Origin: Acidobacteriota bacterium
GTDB lineage: Bacteria > Acidobacteriota > Terriglobia > Terriglobales > Acidobacteriaceae
Reading direction: 5' to 3'
Assembly (NCBI GenBank): GCA_021805265.1
Contig: JAJZFR010000360.1
Coordinates: forward strand, 1-6,461
DNA length: 6,461 nt
The first letter of the stretch is position 1. Each line of letters begins with the position of its first letter. The notes beneath the pieces are model-generated. The model ran no database searches. It saw nothing but the letters and a program-made list of their open reading frames with translations, and was not told the origin of the DNA. Made by a program: the position numbers and the translations under genes. Of this stretch, positions 1-5,693 are shown in pieces.

Positions 1-2015
1 ACCAATTGCGCCGGGTCGAGCGTGTCCTGGACAAAGGTTGCAGGGTAGCTCATCGCCACCCCGTCGTTGTTCACCTGCGCGTCGCCCACGGTTGGTGTAG
101 CGCCCCAGCCACTTCCGGTGCAGAGCGTCGCCTGGTCGCAGTGGTAGATCGAAACCCCGGCCTGGTTGTTGGCGTACCAGTTGTTGATCGTCGAGGTCGG
201 GTCAATCACCACCGCGCCGCCTTCGCCGCTCAGCAGTTGGCTCCAGTCGCCCGGCGGCGTCGGCGCATTCATCACCCCCGCTGCGCCCACCCCGGCCACG
301 CCCGTCAGCAGGGTCGCGGGATTCGTCGCATTCTCCGCCACAGTACCCACCTCCGCCAGTGGGCCCAGGCCGGCGTTGATATTCGCGTAATGGGTCGAGT
401 CCGCAGAGCTGCACACCGACCCCGTCTCCGCAACCCCATCGATCGATCGCCAAAGGCCGCTGTCGTTGCCGAAAAACATCAGCAGAGGATTCGCCGGATT
501 CCAGGCTATCGCATGTTGATAGCCACCCACCCCGGCGCTCACGCAGGTTGTCGCATTGGTCGTGTTCCGCCACTGGCAGCTATTGGCCAGCGAACAGCGA
601 AACACATCCACCCCCCCGGCAAAGACCAGCGTGTCCTGGTTCGACGGCACGGCGGCGAGCGTCAGGTTGTAATCGCCGCTCAGGATGGTCGCATTGCCGC
701 CCGTCGAGCTGCTCTCGAGCGCAGCCGTATTCAACTGCGTTCCGAAGCTCAGCGCAGGGTTCGAGCATATCCCGCCGCTCAGCCCGCACACATCCCGCCA
801 GATACCCTGGTCCTGCAGGTTCACATCCACGCTCCAGGCAAAGGTATCTCCCGTCTGCGGATTCACCGCCAGCGCCCCGCGAAAGATCGGGCAACCCGTC
901 GCGCCCGGATTCCCCGATTGCGAGGGGCAATTGACCGCAGTGAATCCCGCGCCCGGCTGGCTTGTCAGCCGCGTCCAGGAGACTCCATCGCTCGACTGGT
1001 AGTAGCCGTGGTAGCGAATCGCCGCCACAAACAACTGCCGCACCGGATTCCACACCACGGCCGTAGCCGGATTGCCGTTCGGCAGGCTCAGCGTGTCCGC
1101 CGCTCCCTGTATATCCTGTCCGTTCGGGTCGGTCACCCGAGACATGTGCCAGGTCGCCCCGCTGTCCTGCGAGTAATAGAGTCCGGTATAACTCGCCGGG
1201 CTGCTCTGCAGACCGTTCACCACGGTACTTTCGTAGGCTTCGCTCACCGCGGCGACTACCAGTTGCACGTTCGTCGTGCTCCACGCAAAGCCCGCGAAGC
1301 CTTCCCCCACAAACGAAACATCCTTCCCCGCCAGGCCGGTTTCAAGGTCGCTGGTCTGGGAGATGAGCGACCACGTCGTGCCCCCGTCGGTCGAGCGCAG
1401 CAGACCCGCTCCGTAGTAGCTGTCCAGCGCGTCGTTCGGGTCGCCCAGGCCCGCGAGCACCACCCCTGTCGCCCCCGGCTGGAGCGTGACCGCGCCCACG
1501 CTCACCCCGGCGTCGGAGGCGCCCGCCAGCGCCGCGATACCATCTGTCAGTGGCGCAAATGCGACCGTCGTGCTGGCCTGAGAGACCGTCGTCTGCCACA
1601 AACCACCCCCCGTCGTTCCCACCAGCAGATGATTCCCGGTCGGGTCCGCCGGGTCAATGGCCAAAGCCGTAACGCGGCCAGACGCCAGCCCGTAACTCAC
1701 GGTGCTGATCGCCTGCGGCCCCACGGCCGTCCAGCTTGCGCCGCCCGACCCTTCCGTATGTGGCTGTTTCCCCTCGACGCTGGCGGCAACGGGAGCGTGA
1801 AGCGACGAGGCCGGCTTCATGCCAGCTCGCCAGCCCCGCTGCGCCAGAAACTGCTCCTCGGCTCGCTGCATCGGCGGCTTCGCGGAAGCTCGAGTTGCGC
1901 CACTCTGTGCTCCGGCAACGCCAGCCCAATGGCACAGCAGAATTATCGCGATTGGCAGCCATCGCCAACCGCCGAGCATCACCCCGCGCCCTTTTGCCAA
2001 GGGTGCTACCAGCAT
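1..2015 (-). CDS. Secreted Asp-box (BNR/sortilin-like) repeat protein, C-terminus beyond window
   Basis: Reading the minus strand from the ATG at 2015-2013 gives 671 uninterrupted codons to the window edge, so the C-terminus is missing. The start has a GGGAGA ribosome site (2022-2027) six bases upstream, and an in-frame TAG lies further upstream. The first ~36 residues look like a Sec signal peptide: K8, R10 and R18, a hydrophobic core of about residues 20-34, then a likely AGA/QS cleavage after A36. Asp-box motifs of the S-x-D-x-G-x-x-W type end at W215 (STDGGTTW), W289 (SQDSGATW) and, in shorter form, W347 (SSDGVSW). GGGLW and SGLWRSIDG segments fit the same beta-propeller fold. Ten cysteines fall after the signal peptide (363, 375, 410, 417, 474, 480, 491, 535, 626, 632), which suits an exported protein. 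The repeat fold is well supported. Substrate and enzymatic activity are unknown; such propellers may bind glycans or be structural. Acidobacterial relatives often carry further Ig-like or anchor domains C-terminally, which cannot be checked here. Confidence 0.88.
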   Translation of the reverse strand, partial: MLVAPLAKGRGVMLGGWRWLPIAIILLCHWAGVAGAQSGATRASAKPPMQRAEEQFLAQRGWRAGMKPASSLHAPVAASVEGKQPHTEGSGGASWTAVGPQAISTVSYGLASGRVTALAIDPADPTGNHLLVGTTGGGLWQTTVSQASTTVAFAPLTDGIAALAGASDAGVSVGAVTLQPGATGVVLAGLGDPNDALDSYYGAGLLRSTDGGTTWSLISQTSDLETGLAGKDVSFVGEGFAGFAWSTTNVQLVVAAVSEAYESTVVNGLQSSPASYTGLYYSQDSGATWHMSRVTDPNGQDIQGAADTLSLPNGNPATAVVWNPVRQLFVAAIRYHGYYQSSDGVSWTRLTSQPGAGFTAVNCPSQSGNPGATGCPIFRGALAVNPQTGDTFAWSVDVNLQDQGIWRDVCGLSGGICSNPALSFGTQLNTAALESSSTGGNATILSGDYNLTLAAVPSNQDTLVFAGGVDVFRCSLANSCQWRNTTNATTCVSAGVGGYQHAIAWNPANPLLMFFGNDSGLWRSIDGVAETGSVCSSADSTHYANINAGLGPLAEVGTVAENATNPATLLTGVAGVGAAGVMNAPTPPGDWSQLLSGEGGAVVIDPTSTINNWYANNQAGVSIYHCDQATLCTGSGWGATPTVGDAQVNNDGVAMSYPATFVQDTLDPAQL

Positions 2016-2271
2016 CAACCGTCTCCCATATGTTACGGTCGCAGCTCGGGGTAAAGTCCTTCGCTACGTCCCGGAAAGGCGCGTGATACGCTCCCGTCAT
2101 TCGAGTGGTCTTAAGACCCCACTCGTATAACTCGATCCTCACCGCTGTCCAGTCTTCTTCTGTGAAGACATCCATTTGTCCTGTACCGATCACACGACAA
2201 AAAGTGGCTTCAACCAACTGCTGGATCGCTTGCCGGAGAGCATCCTTCCCGAAACGAAGTTTGTGGCTCAT
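2016..2271 (-). other. Doubtful minus-strand reading frame upstream of and overlapping the Asp-box gene
   Basis: An open frame runs on the minus strand from about 2502 to a stop at 1654. The last ~360 bases overlap the start of the Asp-box gene in another frame and read as arginine-rich shadow. From the ATG at 2271 down to about 2016 it encodes some 85 residues with protein-like composition, including the segments ALRQAIQQLVEATF and TEEDWTAVRIELYEWGLKTT. Their amphipathic spacing and the low G+C at second codon positions look coding. Against it, no ribosome site precedes the ATG at 2271 or the one at 2310, and a perfect TATAAT overlaps the 2271 start. No family is recognised. It may be the remnant of a gene whose 3' part was lost, or chance openness in an A/T-richer gap. 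Confidence 0.25.
2022..2027 (-). promoter_or_regulatory. Ribosome binding site of the Asp-box protein gene
   Basis: GGGAGA on the minus strand sits six bases before the ATG at 2015. It favours this start over the in-frame ATG at residue 13, which has no comparable purine run and would shorten the N-terminal region of the signal peptide. Confidence 0.6.
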
Positions 2272-2299
2272 TATAGGACGTATTGCGGCTGGATTTGAA
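2270..2299 (-). promoter_or_regulatory. Possible sigma70 promoter for the Asp-box gene
   Basis: On the minus strand a perfect TATAAT occupies 2275-2270. An 18-base spacer separates it from TTCAAA (2299-2294), a 4-of-6 match to the -35 consensus. Transcription would start near 2263 and leave a leader of about 250 bases before the ATG at 2015. The -10 match is strong and the -35 weak. The long leader is unexplained. Confidence 0.35.
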
Positions 2300-2317
2300 A
2301 CATAGTTCATGCAGGAT

Positions 2318-2339
2318 GATCGAGACGGGATCGAGACGG
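2318..2339. repeat. Exact 11-bp tandem duplication
   Basis: GATCGAGACGG occurs twice head to tail (2318-2328 and 2329-2339). It is followed at 2345-2355 by GATCC-G-GGATC, an odd-centred palindrome, so several GATC tetramers cluster within about 40 bases. The cluster lies in the gap between the divergent Asp-box and ferritin-VIT genes. No function can be assigned. Confidence 0.6.
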
Positions 2340-2390
2340 TAATCGATCCGGGATCTATCCGGCAACAGCTTTTTTCCATTCTTCCCGCGA

Positions 2391-2416
2391 TGTGTCGGAA
2401 TGAGTATTCCGATACA
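2391..2416. repeat. 11-bp inverted repeat upstream of the ferritin-VIT gene
   Basis: Arms TGTGTCGGAAT (2391-2401) and ATTCCGATACA (2406-2416) flank the loop GAGT. All 11 positions pair if one G-U wobble (2394/2413) is allowed, and the inner 7 bp are perfect. It lies about 70 bases before the GTG start at 2487. It could be a protein-binding operator or a hairpin in a leader transcript. It lacks the T-run of an intrinsic terminator and resembles no riboswitch I recognise. Confidence 0.55.
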
Positions 2417-2438
2417 CGCTGCAATCGGGTCTGTTCTG

Positions 2439-2466
2439 CTGACACGCGCTCCGGTATTCTGAGAAT
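2439..2466 (+). promoter_or_regulatory. Possible promoter of the ferritin-VIT gene
   Basis: CTGACA (2439-2444, 5 of 6 to the -35 consensus) is followed after 16 bases by GAGAAT (2461-2466, 4 of 6 to the -10 consensus). Transcription would start around 2473, directly at the ribosome site, giving an extremely short leader. That is a reason for caution: the true promoter may lie further upstream. Confidence 0.25.
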
Positions 2467-2474
2467 TCTGAGAA
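2457..2474. promoter_or_regulatory. Doubled palindrome TTCTGAGAA x2, candidate operator
   Basis: TTCTGAGAA is an odd-centred 9-bp palindrome (TTCT-G-AGAA). It occurs twice without a gap, at 2457-2465 and 2466-2474, so the 18 bases are also palindromic as a whole except for the two central G positions. The block abuts the AGGAG ribosome site and overlaps the possible -10 element. TTCT/AGAA half-sites recall boxes of Fur-superfamily repressors such as Irr, which controls mbfA in rhizobia. That link is inference from gene function and half-site shape, not a motif match. Confidence 0.45.
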
Positions 2475-2486
2475 GGAGTAAAAATA

Positions 2487-3695
2487 GTGGCCCTCGATCC
2501 ATGGAAAAACGCCAGAATGCGCAAGGTCATCGCCAGCCTCGAAGGCAACTGGCAGGCGGAGATGGACGGCCACCACACCTACCTCGCCCTCGCCGATCGA
2601 GAGCCGGACGCCATGCGCGCACAGGTCCTGAGACACCTGGCCCACGCCGAGCTGGACCACGCAGCCCTCTGGGCCGGCAGGCTCAGCGAGTTGGGCGCTC
2701 CACCTCCGAAGTATTCGGGCGGACCAAACGGACACGCCGACTCCCTGGCCAGCCGCGCGGGCGGTCCACTCATGGCGCTCCGCAGGCTCGAAATTGACGA
2801 AAGCCGCGACATCGCACGCTACGGCAGCCAGTTGAAGGAATTGGGCGACGAAGGCTCCATCGCCATTCTCAATCACGTGATCGAGGACGAAAAGGAACAT
2901 TATCGCGAGCTGAGCGCCTTGCTGCGCGGACACGCTCATCTGCCCCTCGGCGGAAAGCCCATCGTCAACGCCAGGGGGCTTCTCGATGAGATGCTGGCCA
3001 AGCGCGATCTGGGACGCACTCAGGCTGGCAGTTGGATCGGTGATGCCATCTACGGCGTCAATGACGGCCTCGGAGCCATCTTCGGCATCGTCTCCGGCGT
3101 CTCCGGCGCGACCGCCGGAAACGGACACTACGTCCTGCTTGCCGGCCTTGCGGGAATGATCGCCAGCGCTCTTTCCATGGGGTCCGGCGCCTATCTCGCC
3201 GCCAAGAGCGAACGCGAAATCTACCAGGCCGAAGTGCATCGCGAGCAGGAAGCGATGTTGATGAATCCCGGCGAGGCGCGCGAGTTGCTTTCGCTCTACT
3301 ACCAGGTCAAAGGCTTGCCCGAGGAAGACGCAACCCGCGTCGTCGATCACATCGCGGGCGACCCCGACCAATTCCTCAAGGCGCTCACCGCCGAACGACT
3401 CGACACCAGCGAAGACGGCCTCAAAGTCCCCTGGGTCTCGGCCACCTCCGGAATGCTTTCAACCGCTGTCGGGGCGACCATTCCAATCCTCCCCTTCTTC
3501 TTCATGAGCGGAACTCCGGCAATCCTCGCCGCGGCGGCCATCTCGCTGGTCGCTCACTTTGCCGTCGGAGCAGCCAAGAGCCTCATCACCGTGCGCTCCT
3601 GGTGGTCGAGTGGCCTCGAAATGACCGCCGTCGGCGCGGTCGAGGGAGTGGTCACCTACGCCATTGGACTCTGGCTCGGGCATCTCGGCGCATGA
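2487..3695 (+). CDS. Ferritin-like / VIT1 (CCC1) fusion, MbfA-like iron or manganese transporter
   Basis: The 402-residue protein starts at GTG 2487, with AGGAG (2474-2478) eight bases upstream. Residues ~15-150 form a rubrerythrin/ferritin-like four-helix domain with two matching metal-ligand sets: E25 with E55-x-x-H58, and E105 with E135-x-x-H138. Each first glutamate lies exactly 30 residues before its ExxH. Residues ~180-402 are a VIT1/CCC1 domain. TM1 contains DAIYGVNDGL (186-195) and TM2 spans about 215-238. A charged cytosolic segment (about 240-312, many E/D/H including E242, E244, E249, H251, E253, E255) follows, then TM3-TM5 at about 316-340, 343-365 and 380-400. This is the architecture of membrane-bound ferritin MbfA, shown in rhizobia and Agrobacterium to export iron and protect against peroxide. 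CCC1/VIT relatives move Fe(II) or Mn(II) out of the cytosol. Metal specificity cannot be read from sequence. The gene stands alone, convergent with the regulator downstream. Confidence 0.93.
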   Translation: MALDPWKNARMRKVIASLEGNWQAEMDGHHTYLALADREPDAMRAQVLRHLAHAELDHAALWAGRLSELGAPPPKYSGGPNGHADSLASRAGGPLMALRRLEIDESRDIARYGSQLKELGDEGSIAILNHVIEDEKEHYRELSALLRGHAHLPLGGKPIVNARGLLDEMLAKRDLGRTQAGSWIGDAIYGVNDGLGAIFGIVSGVSGATAGNGHYVLLAGLAGMIASALSMGSGAYLAAKSEREIYQAEVHREQEAMLMNPGEARELLSLYYQVKGLPEEDATRVVDHIAGDPDQFLKALTAERLDTSEDGLKVPWVSATSGMLSTAVGATIPILPFFFMSGTPAILAAAAISLVAHFAVGAAKSLITVRSWWSSGLEMTAVGAVEGVVTYAIGLWLGHLGA

Positions 3696-3724
3696 ACCCG
3701 TCCCGATAGCTCATGCCTGCTCGC

Positions 3725-4483
3725 TCATCCCTGAGATCGCGGATTCGCGCCAGGCAGCGCGCTGCGCACCGGCGGCGTCGCGAGCGCCCGTTGCGGTCCC
3801 TGTGCCGTTCCCATCGGGCGCAGATTCATCGTCGGCTGCGCGGGGGCCTGCTGATGCATGGTCACGATCAGCGCAACCGCCGGCGTCTTGCCCGAGCACA
3901 CATAAGCGTGCGGAGTGCTCGCGTCAAAGTAAACCGCATCCCCAGGCTCCAGCACCGAAACCTGATCCGCATGGCGAATCTCCAGCTCCCCTTGCAGCGT
4001 GTACAGGAATTCGTACCCCGCATGGACATGAGGACGAACATCCTGGCTCTTCCGGAGTGGAACGAACTCGGCGAAGTACGGGTCCATCTGTCGGTCAGGT
4101 ACCATGTACCCCAGGCTTTCAAAGAAGTATGTCGGGTCTTCCGTCCCGCTCTGCGGAAGACGAACCCGTTCCTTCTGCCGATGAACCCGAAACAGGGAGT
4201 GCGGCTCCGTCTCAAAGAAATACGAAAGATCCTTCGAAAACACCATTGCGATACGCGCCAGGTTGCGCAGCGTAGGCACCACTCGCCCCGTCTCCAGTTG
4301 CGACAGGAAGCTCGCGGAAAGTCCGGTATGCCGGCCCAGCTCCACCAAACCCATCGACTTTTTCAGGCGGAGGCGTTTGATGCGTTCCCCAATATGCTTT
4401 TCAGCTATAAAGTTTTCCGCGGTCTCGGAATCCACTTGGGCCGGGATCGTCTCTTCGGCTGGAATACTTGCGCTCTTGCTCAT
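3725..4483 (-). CDS. XRE-family helix-turn-helix plus cupin transcriptional regulator
   Basis: This 252-residue protein starts at ATG 4483. An in-frame GTG at 4516 would add 11 residues but has no ribosome site. The ATG has GGAGG 13 bases upstream and AAGGG two bases upstream, both imperfectly spaced, so the start is only fairly sure. Residues ~30-90 form an XRE helix-turn-helix; GLSASFLSQLETGRVVPTL (54-72) contains the recognition helix. Residues ~148-208 are a single cupin barrel. H152-x-H154 with E158 matches cupin motif 1, and PH192 after GDAVYF matches motif 2, so the metal or ligand site looks intact. The layout is that of PuuR/SutR-type regulators, which sense small metabolites and often repress themselves and a neighbour. 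A proline/alanine-rich tail of about 42 residues (211-252) follows the cupin, longer than I expect for the family. The ligand is unknown. The gene is divergent from the epimerase-like gene at 4616. Confidence 0.9.
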   Translation of the reverse strand: MSKSASIPAEETIPAQVDSETAENFIAEKHIGERIKRLRLKKSMGLVELGRHTGLSASFLSQLETGRVVPTLRNLARIAMVFSKDLSYFFETEPHSLFRVHRQKERVRLPQSGTEDPTYFFESLGYMVPDRQMDPYFAEFVPLRKSQDVRPHVHAGYEFLYTLQGELEIRHADQVSVLEPGDAVYFDASTPHAYVCSGKTPAVALIVTMHQQAPAQPTMNLRPMGTAQGPQRALATPPVRSALPGANPRSQG

Positions 4484-4536
4484 GGCCCTTTTATTGCCTC
4501 CAATCAGTAGATGCACCCGAAGAAGATTTTGTTGCT

Positions 4537-4588
4537 GAAATCAAAAAGATTTCTCACACGGCGCAAGTGAATTTCAAAAAATGTGAAA
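4537..4588. promoter_or_regulatory. Candidate operator/promoter between the divergent regulator and epimerase genes
   Basis: Two inverted repeats lie in an A/T-rich stretch: GAAATC-aaaaa-GATTTC (4537-4553, perfect 6-bp arms) and TTTCA-aaaaatg-TGAAA (4572-4588, perfect 5-bp arms). On the minus strand TTGAAA (4577-4572, 5 of 6 to the -35 consensus) is followed after 17 bases by AGAAAT (4554-4549, 3 of 6 to the -10). The second repeat thus overlaps the -35 and the first overlaps the -10 and start region of a promoter reading into the XRE-cupin gene. Autoregulation is the natural inference. The promoter for the plus-strand gene is not clear. Confidence 0.4.
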
Positions 4589-4615
4589 CAGTACTCTTGA
4601 TCACGAGGTGTCCAC

Positions 4616-5587
4616 GTGCCCGATCCCGTCCTCCAAACCACAACGAAACCACGCTCTGTCAATGAGTTACATCCGGACGCGGGAGCCGTCCTGTTGAGCG
4701 GCGCTTCCGGCATGATGGGCCGTGCCATTGCCCGGCTGCTTACGCTCGAAAAATATTCCTTGCTCAAGCTGGTTCGCCGAGCTGCCGGCGAGAGCGAAAT
4801 GCACTGGAATCCCGTTCCCGGCGGCGGCATCGACGACCCCCAGCGCCTCGAAGGCATCCAGGCGGCCATTCATCTCTCCGGAGCCAACGTCGCGGCGCAT
4901 CGCTGGAGCGCTGCCTGGAAGCGGGAAATGGCCGAGAGCCGCCTCCAATCGACCCAAATCCTCTCCCAGGCGCTGGCACGGCTCAAATCTCCCCCAGCCG
5001 TCCTGGTTGCCGCTTCGGCCATTGGCTTCTATGGCGACCGCGGCGAGGAGATTCTCGAGGAAGATTCGCAACCCGGCACGGGATTACTGCCCGATCTCTG
5101 CTCCCGGTGGGAGGCCGCGACGCATCCTGCCCGGCAGGCTGGCATCCGCGTCGTCCATCTCCGTCTCGGCATCGTGCTCGGCGCCAAGGGCGGCGCGCTA
5201 CCCCGCATGTTGCCGCTCTTCCGGCTCGGCCTGGGTGGCCCGCTGGGCAGCGGCAGGCAGTGGATGAGCTGGATCGCCGAGGCCGACGCCGCCGCAGCCT
5301 TTCTCTTCGCGCTGCGCAATCCCGCCCTGCGCGGCCCGGTCAACGCCGTAGCCCCGCAGCCCGTCACCAACGCGGAATTTACCCGCGAACTGGCGCGCGC
5401 CGTCCACCGCCCGGCCTTCATGAAAGCGCCCGCCTTTGCCCTCCGCCTGGCCTTTGGCCAGATGGCCGACGAAGCCCTCCTCGCCAGCGCCCACGTCCTC
5501 CCCCAACGCCTGACCGATGCCGGCTTTTCCTTCACCCACCCAACCCTGGCCGCCGCCCTCGCCGCCGCCACGACTGTCCAAAGGTAG
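4616..5587 (+). CDS. TIGR01777-family epimerase-like oxidoreductase (YfcH-like, extended SDR)
   Basis: The 323-residue protein starts at GTG 4616, with GAGG (4605-4608) seven bases upstream. It is slightly longer than typical family members (~300) because of about 23 extra N-terminal residues before the first beta strand. GASGMMGR (29-36) is the NAD(P)-binding glycine motif. AIHLSGANVAAHRW (84-97), the ASAIGFYGD segment (133-141, with Y139) and SGRQWMSWI (212-220) are family signatures. The region from about residue 262 to the end (HRPAFMKAPAFALRLAFG onward) fits the C-terminal DUF1731 module. The protein is cytosolic, with no signal peptide or membrane segment. The family, including E. coli YfcH and plant/cyanobacterial SulA-like proteins, has no settled substrate, so the reaction is left open. 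Family members usually read SWIHxxD after the QW motif; here it is SWIAEAD, with Ala221 in place of His. The gene is divergent from the XRE-cupin regulator, which may control it. Confidence 0.92.
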   Translation: MPDPVLQTTTKPRSVNELHPDAGAVLLSGASGMMGRAIARLLTLEKYSLLKLVRRAAGESEMHWNPVPGGGIDDPQRLEGIQAAIHLSGANVAAHRWSAAWKREMAESRLQSTQILSQALARLKSPPAVLVAASAIGFYGDRGEEILEEDSQPGTGLLPDLCSRWEAATHPARQAGIRVVHLRLGIVLGAKGGALPRMLPLFRLGLGGPLGSGRQWMSWIAEADAAAAFLFALRNPALRGPVNAVAPQPVTNAEFTRELARAVHRPAFMKAPAFALRLAFGQMADEALLASAHVLPQRLTDAGFSFTHPTLAAALAAATTVQR

Positions 5588-5693
5588 CAGGGAAGCACCA
5601 GACCGGAATGGCAGGACACCTATCCGACTGACCTGGGCCTGTTAACGATCCAGGAGTAGTAACAACAGGGTTACGATGAGCCTTGGCTCTCCG
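5588..5693. other. Convergent intergenic gap with weak inverted repeats
   Basis: This 106-base gap separates two convergent genes. It holds CCTGTT/AACAGG arms (5638-5643 and 5664-5669, 20-base spacer) and the short palindrome GAGCC-TT-GGCTC (5678-5689) just past the stop of the minus-strand gene. Neither is followed by a T-run, so neither is called a terminator. Nothing else is visible. Confidence 0.4.

Noticed and set aside
1920..1950. Lipoprotein signal at Cys28 of the Asp-box protein
   Set aside because: The residues before C28 are I-I-L-L, so the small residue needed at -1 of a lipobox is absent. Ordinary signal peptidase I cleavage after A36 fits better.
6..2054. Long plus-strand open frame of 682 codons
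   Set aside because: It is extremely arginine/histidine-rich and low-complexity, and it lies antisense to the minus-strand Asp-box gene, which has a signal peptide, ribosome site and recognisable motifs. It is a shadow of a high-GC gene.
2340..2486. yybP-ykoY manganese riboswitch before the ferritin-VIT gene
   Set aside because: The conserved loop sequences of that riboswitch are not visible. The only structures seen are the simple hairpin at 2391-2416 and the repeat pair at 2457-2474.
2355..3371. Minus-strand open frame of 338 codons
   Set aside because: It is antisense to the ferritin-VIT gene, whose metal ligands, membrane segments and ribosome site are clear. Its translation has no recognisable domain.
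3696..3724. Bidirectional terminator between the convergent ferritin-VIT and regulator genes
   Set aside because: Only 29 bases separate the stops, and they contain no stem-loop or T-run.
4098..4110. Perfect inverted repeat GGTAC-CAT-GTACC
   Set aside because: It lies inside the regulator coding sequence, encoding a conserved-looking GYMVPD segment, and is short enough to be chance.
3664..4510. Plus-strand frames across the regulator gene
   Set aside because: They are arginine- or proline/serine-rich shadows of the XRE-cupin gene on the other strand, without ribosome sites or motifs.
5029..5631. Frames on both strands inside and past the epimerase-like gene
   Set aside because: They are low-complexity antisense or alternate-frame translations of a gene with intact Rossmann and family motifs.
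5678..5689. GAGCC-TT-GGCTC as terminator of the EAL-HDOD gene
   Set aside because: The loop is too tight for the full stem and no T-run follows on the minus strand.
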